A DNA stretch of 64,000 nucleotides from NCBI RefSeq assembly GCF_019097595.1, contig NC_080710.1:10718780-10782779 (forward strand). Reading direction: 5' to 3'. This document shows positions 1 through 13,763 of the stretch, piece after piece. Source of the stretch: Hemibagrus wyckioides. Lineage: Eukaryota; Chordata; Actinopteri; Siluriformes; Bagridae. Position 1 is the stretch's first letter. Each line of letters begins with the position of its first letter. The notes beneath the pieces were generated by a model. The model worked only from the letters and a program-made list of their open reading frames with translations. It had not been told where the DNA came from and ran no database searches. A program made the position numbers and the translations under genes.

Positions 1-19
1 TTGATGAGATCAGAACAGA

Positions 20-310
20 TAATCTCCCATGCAGTGAACCTTGGGAGCCCATGACCCTTTCACTGGTTCACTGATTCTCCTTTCTTGGTCCTTGTTTGGT
101 AGGTACTAACCACTGCATACCAGGAACACCTCACAAGAATGGCCCATTGGTTTTGCCATCAAGTCACTCAGATCCTTACATTTGCCCAAAACATCAACTT
201 TGAGAACTGACAGTTCACCTACAGCCTGATATATCCCACCACTTGTACAGGTACCATTGTAACAACAACCCTGTCAGTGGTTTTAACCTCACAGCTAATC
301 AGTGTTATGC
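20..310 (-). mobile_element. Tc1-like transposon remnant (family C)
   Basis: Degenerate non-coding flank of a fish Tc1-like element. The stretch around 170-240 carries the same kind of words as the copy at 24425-24844 (ACATCAACTTTGAG, TGATATATCCCACCA, then a CAGGTACC block). No transposase frame survives. The assignment rests on remembered family similarity and is approximate at both ends. Confidence 0.4.
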
Positions 311-1624
311 TTATAAATGTTGTATGAATGTAACTAAGTTATTTATCTAATATCTGTTTATTACAGTTCCCAATGAATTATTAAATATAAAGTAAATGGT
401 GGGGTTTGGGGGTGGGTGTTTTGAAGTTCACTTATCTTAGGGGCAAGTTATAAGTAGTGAACTGTCTTTTCAGTTACCTTATCAGCCAGTGCCTGAAGTC
501 AGTCACATAATGAGATATTGAGATGCATTCTTGAAGGACTTCAAATTTATGTCACACGTTCGTCATCAGCACCAAAGCTGAATGTGTATCAAAGACATGA
601 ATTCAATAGGCAATAGTACCTTCCTCGGGCAGTGTTATGAGCCTGATTGGACTGACGGTGGCGCTGTAGTGTTGTATTAGATATGCACTATAGCATGGCA
701 CAATCTTCTAAAACCTTCATGTACTTTGCATAAGTATTGTACTTTAGTTTGAATTGTGGTCTAATGCATATTGAATATATTCTATATGTCTATATGTATA
801 TTTGTATTCAAGTATTTTTAATCATTACTCATTACTCTAAATATGTTCGTGACCAGCTTTCAGCAAGCCTTCGACAGGAGTAACAGTGAACTTTTTTTTT
901 TAATGAAACTTGATTGACATGTCCAAGTCTGCCTCTGCAGATTAACCTCACACATTATTTTATTTGTTTCCGAACTAAAATTCTGATTCCTCTGGACGAT
1001 TTTACTCCGCCCACTCAAATTTAAATTCATATAATGCAAAACCTAATCAGGATTTTTACTTAAATAAAATTCTTGTCAAACACTCAGCAGATGTTGATCC
1101 ACAGTAATTATCCAAAATAAATGTAAGCAATCTGACCACCACATGCTTTAGCATTTAGTAGTGAGATAATAATAATAATAATGATAATAATACGACGATG
1201 ATGATGATTATTATTATTATTATTATTAATGTTGTTGTTTTATTGTATACAATGTTAAATACAATTAGAATAAACGAATTTTTATATGGTGTTTATTAGT
1301 CAGTGGCTATAAAGCTCATCACCTGACTATAAGGTAATGAAGGCGGAACCTGAGTGTGAAGATCTGGGGAAATCCGGTGGAGGATTACTCTGATAGTTTT
1401 CCTGTAGAAAGATCACTCCTGCATGTGTGTTTTAATGACACTGTTTACAAACCGGCTGCCTCGTCTGCTTACTCACTTCATTTCTCCAGACGTTAGCTTT
1501 TTAATTCGAGTTTAATCGCCACTATTCGGTGTATTTGTTGTCGCATATTGTGATTAATCAGCACAGCACAGCTCTTTTTGAGACGATTATTGAGTATCAG
1601 TGGTGGAGCTCCGGATCTCTCCTG
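311..1624. other. Spacer upstream of the first CEACAM-like gene
   Basis: AT-rich sequence without a supported exon. It holds an (ATAATA)/(GATGAT)/(TTATTA) simple-repeat patch at about 1168-1230. The last 200 bases presumably contain the promoter and 5' UTR of the downstream gene, but I see no clear TATA box. Confidence 0.5.
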
Positions 1625-4600
1625 ATGGATTTACACGCTGTGTGCTGCACTCTGCTCCTGCTGACATGTTCAGGTGAGTATTGGAGAGTAAATTTATTTG
1701 CCTATCTGAATGTGTTCTTATTAAAGAGGGTTTTTGTTGTTGTTTATGTGTTGTTTATGTTTTAGATATTTTAGGCCACTTCTGGTTACTTTTCATACAG
1801 CAAACTGGTGGATTAACATATTTGTTTCTTCACACAGGACTGGGCTTTGGCCAACAGTTGATATTACCTGAGAGGATAAATAAAGCAGTTGGGGAGAATG
1901 TAGTGATTACTCCAATCCGTCTTCCTGACCTCCCTCACTACTTAATCAGATGGGAGTTTAATACAACAACCATTGTTGTTGGAACTGATGTACTGCCACC
2001 GTACACAGACAGAGTCAGTATAGACACCACGACTTTAGCTCTGGAGATCAGGAATCTGACTGAGAATGATACTGGACCGTATATTCTGACGATAAACACT
2101 GCTACAGCTGTTGTCACCGGTCAAACCTCACTACAGGTGCTTGGTGAGTAAACAAAACTGCAGTAAGATTTTTTTCTTTAACCTTGAACAGTCTTTATTT
2201 TGTAAATACACAGATATTTTATAGCTTTACAGCTAATATTACAATAATCACAATACATAATACATCATAGCTGAATTCAAATACACATCTACCAAACTGT
2301 AGAACATTATCATATTATTGTTGCATTGTAAATCCAGCAAAACTTTATTGAGTTCAGTTGTTTCATTTGATGTATTTGTATTAGAGACGGAATTTAGTCA
2401 AATCTAACCTAATCCATTCTCAACCTAATCTAATCTCTCTAGTCAAATTTCTGTTGATGATTAGCCTATGATTTATATGCTGCACTACTACTGGGCTTGA
2501 ACAGCTGTGTCCACTTCACATGTGCCATTTGGACTCATGCTGCAATGTTGTCGGGGAATTAGGTGGACCCGACCAATACCAAGAAGTCTATATAAATCAT
2601 ATAGTACTTATTACTTTTCTATCGTATATGGTATGGTCTGTCTATAACCATTTATATTTTAATGTTATTATTACATCTTTTCAAATGCGAGTGGAACGTT
2701 CCTATCGTACTGCACATGCGCGAGGTGTGAGCGGTTCAAAGACACTAACAGATGACAGTAGAGCAGAGGCGGGTTTAGATAGAGCGCGCAAAAGTGAGAA
2801 TTTTGTACATATGGAACAAATTTAGAAATAAACACTGAAACGCAGCTACCCCAGTGGAGCTGAAAAAGGAGGAGAAAAGAAGATATAAAAAAGAATGTGG
2901 CTAAACTCCCTAAAGTCACTTCTTTATTCTCACAAACTCCCACAGTTAGTGCTGCTCCCGCCGAAGCTGCTCTCTCGTGTTTTGTGATTGTGAATTCAGT
3001 TTTATTGGACTAAAATAAACTGGCAAAGCACACTTTACTCAGTTTTAATCATAGCTAATAATGCAGCTTTTTTTTAGTATGGCTGAAACAATGAAACAGT
3101 GATTATTGGTATGGTGACTATGCTTATGTATTGATAAATTTGCATTAAAATCTTATTTGTACTGGTGTCCACCTGAGCCCTGTATTGCGTTTTAACCCCC
3201 AGTTCCAGTCTCCAGTGTTACCATTGTACCAAGCCAAACAGAGCTGGTTGAGTATAACAGCACTGTGAATTTCGTCTGCTCTGCGTCTGGCTCCTCTCTT
3301 TCATTTATTTGGCTGAATGGCAGCTCTGAGATAACAGCAGGGGAGCGAGTTCAGCTAACAGACAACAACAGCAGTCTGACCATTACCAGTGTGATCAGAG
3401 GTGACACAGGCCCATACGAGTGCGAAGCATCGAACAGCATCAGCAGAAATAAGAGTCTCCCATTGAGCCTCATCATTTACTGTGAGTTATTTCATGCGAC
3501 TTGTTGACAGTCACGAGTTTTATCCAGCAGTCCTGCATGATATACCTGGTCTCCACAAGACCACATAGGCTCTAAAGCCGACTAAATATGGACTGTTCCA
3601 ATTGCAGATGGTCCTGAATATGTTAGTGCTTCAGCAGATCCAGTGGGACCCTTCTACAGCTCTGGGTCTAATCTCATATTGACCTGCTCAGCTGTGTCCA
3701 GTCCTCCTGCTGAGTTTCAGTGGGCTGTGAATGGAACAGAGCTTGGTGAAATGGGCCGAGAGCTCAAACTGAGCAACATTCAGATCAGTCAGAGTGGCAA
3801 TTACACCTGCATAGCCCATAACAAACAGAGCCTGAGATTCTCTGTGTCTCAACCCATCAGCGTCACTGTACTAGGTGGGTTAAAGTTTACTTATTAAATT
3901 CATGTGCAGCAAAAAAATAGACATTAAATTAAAATCAAAGCATCTCTCTCAGAAATGTGGAGATTTTTCATTGTTGCTGAAATTTTGGTAGCACAAACAT
4001 TTAACCTACTGCAGTAGACAGCCAAGGAAAAATGCTGAATTAGATAAAATTGTAAATAAACTGGTAAACATGAAGAACATTGACAGATTAATGCCTTTAC
4101 AAAGGAAGTGAACATGGATTGATGCAATATGTTGAACTTGCAACGAAGTAAAACTGTTGCATTTAACTAGCATTTTAATGTGTTTATGCAGGATTATGTA
4201 AGGAATAAACAGTGCTCAGTGAAAATCAGAGTCTCCTGTGAAGACTGATTAATGATTTAATCTGCAAGTGGTGCAAACGATAATTATTTAAAATAAAAAT
4301 GCTAATACAGTTAGTACAGTGATTAGAGTATTATCTACCTCATTGATCATTAATGTTGAGGTTTTATGTGTATGTCTACAATGATTACTGTTTTATTTTA
4401 ATTATAGATTAGTGTTGACTGATATGTATCTGAGTTCTGTATTACATTTTGATCCCCAGTGCAAGTCTCCAGTGTTACCATAATACCAAGTCTAAAAGAA
4501 GTTGAACTCAACAGCACTGTGAGTTTCTTCTGCTCTGCGTCTGGCTCCTCTGTTTCATTTATTTGGCTGAATGGCAGCTCTGAGGTAATGGCAGGGGAGC

Positions 4601-7600
4601 GAGTTCAGCTGACAGACAACAACAGAAATCTGACCATTACCAGTGTGATTAGAGGTGACACAGGGCCATATGAATGTGAAGCATCCAACAGCATCAGCAG
4701 AAAAAAGAGTCCCCCATTGATCCTCACCATTAAAATTAATGGTGAGTTACTTCATATCATTTACACACTTCAGGATTGCTGTGGGTTGAACTGAATAAGT
4801 TAGAAAAGTACACTATAATGAAGAAATTCAGGTTCTAAAACACTACAGAAAATGTTGACAGATTCATTTACAAAACAGATTCACAATGCTGTATAGTTTA
4901 TTTAAAATGAAACTGTATTAAACGACACTACTATAACTTCCATCAGACTTTACACACAGTGTTCTGTATTTAGAAACAATAGATATTTGTTATTCATATT
5001 CAGTCACATAATGTGACAAACTGAATGTCAATTTGTAAATTAATACTTTAAATACTTTAAATCTGGTTTATTAAGTTAAGTATATTTTTTATTTATTAAG
5101 CTTTTGTATAATGCATAATGTCACTACACATTTAATAATCTTAGGCTTTGCAATCAATTTTAATTTCCTCAGAATTCCATGTATTCATAGAAAAAGGTAA
5201 AACCATAATTGATTATAATGTCTAAGATTTTGAACTAATGTTAAGAAGCAAACTCTGAGTCTGAGCTGATCTACAACTAAGAATGGAACTGAGATTGGAA
5301 AAACTGATAAATTGTATTCATGCACAGCATTTCAGATTACTGATTTTACATCTTTACATAAAATACACTTTTCCAAGTTCCCTACAAAACCAGCAAACAA
5401 TCAAACAAACCCAGCAAGGCTGCAGCACTTATAGCTTTCTGTTCACTTCATGTGATCAGTTTAACATAAACCACTAATTCTAATAGAATTGAGATTCAGA
5501 CTGCTTTTTGAAAGGAACTAACTCCACTTATTTCTTTATCACATATACTTTATTTCTTTTATATTTGAATGGAAAATGCTGTATTGTTAAGAACGGGAAA
5601 ATGAAGACTGGCTTAAATTGCATGTATTTAGACATCTTTTCCATCAAGTCTGACCTGAAAATGAAAGGAAATGCACATTTAGCTAGATTTAAATTGTGCA
5701 ACTAAAATAATACCAAACATGGCTTTTCTGTGGCTATGGCTTTTGGTCTAAATACTTAAAATATACTGTTTGTATTGTGGAAAAATATAAGTGCAAATTT
5801 TACACAATACTGTTTGTAATGATAATAACAGGTTAGTTATTTTTTTAACACATGCTTCAGAATTCTCAGAAACTCTACAGTGAATCCTGTTGTTATTATT
5901 TGTGCTTTGTTTTTTCGACATAGTGTGCTCAGTCCATCAACTTTTAGTTTATTCCCAAAAATATTTTGGGAAGCAAGAATAATTGAGAAAATTATCCATC
6001 TCGTTCATAGTTATTACCCCCATAACTATCTAACTGTTGATGATGTATGATAGCTGTGCCACCGAATGCTAGCTAAAAAAATTCAGCCCCAACATACATG
6101 TAATGTAGCAATCCTTTCACTCTGGGTTATACCCTAACATGATGGTCAACAGCCTCTGGCATTCATGATAATCTGCCTGGATCTACTGTAGATGATTTGG
6201 AAGATTTCACCCCCAGCTGCTTTAATACCATTCTGTGTATTTTGCTTACAATCGTAAAGACATCAAAGACAACAAACTGCTTGATATTAGTGGATGGATG
6301 AAATTAAACATGACTGCATGTAGTTGTGTTGTACAAGCAGTTCCTCTTCTCTTGATTTTCTGCCTTTAAAGCTACAGCAAAGGCAAACTATCAACATCAA
6401 TAGATGAAAATCTGATATCAATAATTTCATAATGGAAAAAGTATTAGAAGCCAATTTTCGGTGGTTGTGGTTGAATTGTTTTGTTTGATGGTGATGTGGA
6501 GTTTTTTTTAAAATACAGTCTAGTGCATTGTGATTGCTTTAAGATTCAGTTTTAGAGAGGCATACTCCTTTTCACATACACACACACACACACACGTTAC
6601 TGTTCATCTGATTCACTGATTCACTAAACTGATTCAATTACATGTTAAGTGATATCTGAGGAAATTGTGGAATTTTTCCCTCTATTTATTTTTTTAAATT
6701 TATGATCCTCTAAATGTGGATTGTGATTATTCATAATCCACAAATGCATTTAGGACTGTCTAAATTTTGCTAATTCAAATGACATTTTAAACCAGAACAA
6801 TTTACAAAAAATTCATACACAAAGTTGGTAATATATAAATGATATTTTATTGGTACACTGGAGTGGACAGAGTTCTTATACTAAATGTCAGAGTAGATAA
6901 CATGTCAAAATCTTACTTTGAAAAAAATGTACTCCAGTTTTTAACTGATGAAATGTAGTTTATATCATGTTTTGTTCATGCAGAAACTAAAAGTAAACTG
7001 AACTAAAATTAGTGGATGTGTAGTGTAGATTCCAGATTTATAATGAGTACACTGAAGGTAAAATGTATGTTTTCTTTAAAATTTAATTCAGTAAGAGTGC
7101 AGATATTAAATATCATTAATATTCATTTAAAGCTTAAATATCAAAATAATACTTTATAATTACAAGTATAAGTATAGTGACAAGTACAATTATTCAAGTA
7201 TTTTCAGCTCTCTTGGTACCTGTTCTTGAAGGAGGATGTTTATCCAATAGCTGATTTTGAACATGTCACTGTGTCACACTTTTTTTTATCATGATGTATT
7301 AATAATTGATATTTTGCCTTTCAATGAAAGCACATTACCATTTACTGCAATTGTTCTGTTCTGAGCTTGTTGTATTTTTGTGCATTTATTTCCCAAAGTC
7401 TGTTCTGTAATGGAGTCTTGTGTTCTCATAGATTCAACAGATGAGGGAGGAGGTGGAGATTCACTGTCTGCAGGAGCTATAGCTGGGATTGTTATTGGAG
7501 TTTTATTAGGTGTTGCTGGAATTGCTGTCTTGATTTTCTACCTCACGAAAGGCAAAAAAACGTAAGTACATTAAGCGATATCTTTATAATTTTTTTCTAA

Positions 7601-10600
7601 TCTGCTTTTTCACCACTGAAATGGCTCTGTATCAAATTTGGGCCAAAGATTAATTTTTCATTCTTCAATAATATAAGCTGTCTAAATCAGTTTTGGTGCA
7701 GATCTCTAAGTTGATCAGTTGATGTATTGGGTCATGCCAAAAAAAAAAAAAAAAGTGGGGCCTGCTCTGATATATAAATTTGGAGCAGATGCAATGCAAA
7801 ATTTCAAGATTCAAAATTCAAGAAGCTTTATTGTCATTTCAACCACATATAGCTGATGCAGTACGTAATGAAATGAAACAACGTTTCTCCAGGACCTGGT
7901 GCTACATAAACATACAACAACAAAGTTCAACATAAAAACAACACCACAGAGCTAGGGCAGAAGATTGTCTTAGCCACGTAATGTGCACAGTGTGCAGCTA
8001 GGTGCAAACAGAGCATAAAACAAGACAGTGCAAAAGACAATAAATACAAGAAAGACAACACAAAAGAACACAGGACACTTAGCGCCGAAAAGAAAGAAAA
8101 GAACGTGTAATGGAATGTAAGTGAAATAAGATAAGATAAAGTGAAATGATGTAAAAAAAAAAAAGTATTGTGCAAAAAAATTGTGCAAAAATACACAGCA
8201 GCGGTTGAGGTAGTGCAAATAGAAATAAACTTAAATATGACTATAGCAGCTATGACTATAGCAGCGGATGACAGGTTGAGGTAGTGCAATAAGTAATGAG
8301 CAATATAAATTGTGTGTGTGCGTGTCCACACAGTCAAGAGAGAGTGTGAGTATGTGTGTGTGAGAGGGACAGAGAGTTGATATACAGTTCAGTCCTGAGT
8401 GAGAGTGTGTGTGTGCGTGTGTGTGTGTGAGAGAGTGTAGAACAGTTCAGTCCTGGGTGTTGAGGAGCCTGATGGCTTGAGGAAAGAAACCCGAATGCTC
8501 CGGTACCTCTTTCCGGATGGCAGAAGGGTGAAGAGTGTGTGTGAGGGGTGTGTGGGGTCGTCCACAATGCTGTTGGCTTTGCGGATGCAGCGTGCAGTGT
8601 AAATGTCCGTGATAGAGGGGAGAGAGACTCCGATGATCTTTTCAGCTGTCCTCACTATCCGCTGAAGGGTCTTGCGATCCGAGACGATGCAGTTCCCAAA
8701 CCAGGCAGTGATTCAGCTGCTCAGGATGCTCTCGATTTGCTCTCAATTTGGCCCCAATCCAGTGCACTGTACATTTCTTGTCTGGGTATTTCAGCCCTCC
8801 AGCATTTACTGGTTTCATTTACAGCTTAATAAAGCAGAGCAAACAATTATATTTAAAAAATATATATATATTTTGTGTGTATGTTGTTGGTGATACATTA
8901 TTGGTGCCAATACATTTTACCATAACTATCTGTGATTTATTGTGCTAGAGATATTCCCATCAGCTCTTTATAGTGGGACATAATTCTATAATAATTCTCA
9001 CCAATGTTCTGCCAGTTGTTCAGATGGTGGTTAATTATTTACAAACTAATTACAGTACACAGTTTTAGTTTTGAATTATATATTTTTTTATTATATAAAC
9101 AATTACACTTAAATCTGATTTATTTATATTGTCTTCAACCTGTAGTTCACGAACAACCTCCAGTGGAAATAAGCAGAATGGAGGTATGTGTAAAGAACTC
9201 AAGTTTTCAAACTGTACATGTACATGACCGCTAAATATGCTGATTGTTTTCATGTAATATTGACAGGACATGGAGAATAAAGTAATATTTTTAGATTTAT
9301 ACACTTACTATCCAAATCAATTTTTTCACATCAATCATCAGAATGGGGGAAATGTGATCTCTGTGACTGTAACTGAGGCATGGTTATTTGTACCAGATTG
9401 GCTGGTTTGAGTATTTCAAAAAACATAAATGTTGAGTGAGCAAAGTTCTGAAACATCTTGTTGAGAGAGATCAGAGGAGAATAATCAAACTGGTCCTAGC
9501 TGACAGGAAGTCTACAGTGACTCAGATGAACACTCCTACAACCATAGTGAGCAAAAAGCATCTCTGAACATACAACACATCAACCTTGAGGTGAATAAAC
9601 TACAACAGCAATAGACCACATCAGGTTCCACTGCTATCAGCCACGGACAAGACTCTGAGGTCAAGACTCACAGAAACTAGACAGTTAAAGACTGGAAAAA
9701 GACCAGGTGATTTTCTTTTATTTTCAACTGTCCAATTTGAGAGAGACTACCAATGATTTTTTCAGATTCTTATTCTTGGGTGTCAGGAGTGGAACCTGAT
9801 GTGGTCTTCTGCTGTTGTAGGTTTGATGTTTTGTGCATTCTTTTCTGCTCACCATAGTCGTAAAGAGTGATTATATGAATTACTACATCCTTCCTGGCAG
9901 CTCTAAACCAATCTGGCCATTTTCCATTGACCTCACTTATCTACAAGGCATTTCCACCCACAGAACTGTTACTGACTCATTATTCTTTTTTGCACCCATT
10001 CTGTGTAAACTATAGAGACCTGTGTGTGAAAATCCCAGGAGATCAGCAGTTTCGGAAAAAATCAACCTAGCCCATCTGCCAATTTCCTCCATTCTGATGT
10101 TTGATGTGAACATTAACCGAATCTCTTGATGTGTATCTGCATGATTTTGTGCATTGTGCTACTCCCACATGATTGGCTGATTAGATAACAGCATAAAGGT
10201 GCAGGTGTACAAGTCTTCCTATTAAGGTGGACAGTGAGTGTATATGGTACATATTTAAAAGTGATATACAATTTGTTGTTATAAACATAACAAATAACTT
10301 TATTATTGTCTAAACACATCCTAAAAATTATTCTCATATTCCTTTGTATAATGATAATGATGCTTTTTTCCCCACAGCAGCATCAAATGAAGGACAGCAT
10401 GTGAGTTACTGTCTTAAATTTTCAGTCTTACGCTCCATAAACCATGCAACATAGCTATAAGACAAGGGTTTATTCAGTGCATGTATCTGACAGTTGCTTT
10501 GAATGACTTTTGATAGTATTTATAATACAGAAGTAATTAACGTGACAGAGACTCTTCCAGTTAGTGCAGAAAGATATCTCTTACCGTAAGCCACTGAGGA

Positions 10601-13600
10601 CTTTGACCTCATGCACCACATATATAGAGCTATGTCACTTACCACTCTGGTAGATATGGATACAGCGATCCTTTCCAGTAAATAATATAAGGAAATATGC
10701 TATAAGAAATACACTATATTGCCAAAAGTATTCGCTCACCTGCCTTGACTCGCATATGAACTTAAGTGACATCCCATTCCTAATCCATAGGGTTCAATAT
10801 GACGTCGGTCCACCCTTTGCAGCTATAACAGCTTCAACTCTTCTGGGAAGGCTGTCCACAAGGTTTAGGAGTGTGTTTATGGGAATTTTTGACCATTCTT
10901 CCAGAAGCGCATTTGTGAGGTCACACACTGATGTTGGACGAGAAGGCCTGGCTCTCAGTCTCTGCTCTAATTCATCCCAAAGGTGTTCTATCGGGTTGAG
11001 GTCAGGACTCTGTGCAGGCCAGTCAAGTTCATCCACACCAGACTCTGTCATCCATGTCTTTATGGACCTTGCTTTGTGCACTGGTGCACAGTCATGTTGG
11101 AAGAGGAAGGGGCCAGCTCCAAACTGTTCCCACAAAGTTGGGAGCATGGAATTGTCCAAAATGTCTTGGTATGCTGAAGCATTCAGAGTTCCTTTCACTG
11201 GAACTAAGGGGCCAAGCCCAGGTCCTGAAAAACAACCCCACACCATAATCCCCCCTCCACCGAACTTTACACTTGGCACAATGCAGTCAGACAAGTACCG
11301 TTCTCCTGGCAACCGCCAAACCCAGACTCGTCCATCAGATTGCCAGATGGAGAAGCGCGATTCGTCACTCCAGAGAACGTGTCTCCACTGCTCTAGAGTC
11401 CAGTGGCGGCGTGCTTTACACCACTGCATCCGACGCTTTGCATTGCACTTGGTGATGTATGGCTTGGATGCAGCTGCTCGGCCATGGAAACCCATTCCAT
11501 GAAGCTCTCTGCGCACTGTTCTTGAGCTAATCTGAAGGCCACATGAAGTTTGGAGGTCTGTAGCGATTGACTCTGCAGAAAGTTGGCGACCTCTTCGCAC
11601 TATGCGCCTCAGCATCCGCTGACCCCGCTCCGTCAGTTTACGTGGCCTACCACTTCGTGGCTGAGTTGCTGTCATTCCCAAACACTTCCACGTTCTTATA
11701 ATACAGCTGACAGTTGACTGTGGAATATTTAGGAGCGAGGAAATTTCACGACTGGATTTGTTGCACAGGTGGCATCCTATCACAGTTCCACGCTGGAATT
11801 CACTGAGCTCCTGAGAGCGACCCATTCTTTCACAAATGTTTGTAAAAACAGTCTGCATGCCTAGGTGCTTGATTTTATACACCTGTGGCCATGGAAGTGA
11901 TTGGAACACCTGATTCTGATTATTTGGATGGGTGAGCGAATAATTTTGGCAATATAGTGTATATCTCTACATTCAAACTGCATTTGTTTCAGACTGTTAG
12001 AGCTTTCGGTGCCAATGTACTACAATAGCTCCCTGAACCAGACTGTAGCACCTTTAAGTGTGTGCAGTTATCTTTGCTTCAGTGAACCAAAGCAATGAAG
12101 AAATAGTGGCTTTTGGGTAATCATGCAGTTTATGACATAAATATTTTACTATGCATAAATCAACATTTATACAGTTATATTTATTTTCTAATGCCACATT
12201 ATCATAACTATAAAAGAAAAAAAAGAGCAAACAACCTAGTGTGATCTATGATTAGTACATTTTTTAAGATCACTGAAAAGCACAGCCCTGATCAAGCATG
12301 CACAAAATACAGTGTTTTTGCATTATTTATTCTGCTTGTGCCCTTTTATTAGAAATAGCAAAATAAATAAATAAATAAATAAATAATCTAACAAAATTTT
12401 GACTCATGATATGCTTAAATAGTGATTAAGATTAAATGATTTAGTTAGGACCTAGTTCCTTTCACTGGGTTGTTTATGTTGCTGGCATGGTGTCATGGTT
12501 AGTCATTATCAGACTGGAACACATAGCTCTGATTAGCAACAATACTGCAGTTCTGCTGAACTGTAATTAAATTGTAGTTAAGGATTTATTGCATATTGCT
12601 ATTATAAGTAAATGCAAATGTAAAGTGCTTTTAATATTAGACACTGGGATATAATGATCTGAACAGTTTTGCAAGACACAGGACTATATATTATTGACCT
12701 TGGTGATGTATCATAAGTCATTGATGTAAATGAAAATATTCACTGCCTACTGTAAGATTCAAATTGTGTGAGGAAATAAGTACACAAAAAAGAAAGTAAA
12801 TTTGTGATATTAAAAAGTAAAAATTGTAAATGAAATTAAATATTATTAGGTGGATATTTTCATCTGTAGTATAGATTAGTTTCTTGATATAGGAAAGCAT
12901 TGAAAATTATTTTGCTTGTTAAGTCTGAGTATAATCACATTAGATACAATATGACAAAAATCCTGTCAGTTGTTTCCATGGGATGTTTATTTAAAGAGAA
13001 TTTATTTTACTTCAGTTTGCTGTAGTAATTTGTAAATTTGTAAATGACTTTCATTGTTTTGCTAATGTAACAATATGAAAACAGATCTGAAAATTGTGAG
13101 CAGTTAACACATACAGATATAGATGTTGGCACTGCATTACACATCGAATGCTGATACATAAATGAGATGAAATGCACAAGTTTAAGTTGAACCAGCCACA
13201 TAAACAAAATGCTGACTGATAGCTTAATGAATGTATTTGAATCCATTAGTCCCTCTTTGTGTTCTAGGAATTGCACTATGCAGACGTCCGTCATCTTCGG
13301 AATAATCAAGGGCAGCCAGGAACATCAGCCACAGGAACAGCTCCAACACCATCTTATGTGGCTCGGAATAATATGGTAAAAAGTTCTATTTTGTTTGGTT
13401 AAAGGCCCAAAACACTTTTCATCACAGCTCATCCCCAAATAAAATGGGGACAGTCACTGTTTGAAGTGATACACAATACCAGAATTTCATTTTTTTTCTT
13501 TTTTCACAATCTCTCAAGGGTCTGATTTACCAGTGCCTAGCCTCAGAATCAAACAGTGGACTATGTTCACTACATAAGATAAAAATAAAATTGGAGGAAG

Positions 13601-13690
13601 TTAAAATTACAGCATGTGCAAAATATGGTTGTATATATTTTTATAGAGTTTATCTTTCACTTACACATGAAGAGCTTGATACATAAGTGA

Positions 13691-13763
<73 letters not shown>

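Noticed and set aside
10756..11502. Plus-strand 248-residue open frame inside the Tc1 element
   Set aside because: It is the antisense shadow of the intact transposase on the minus strand.
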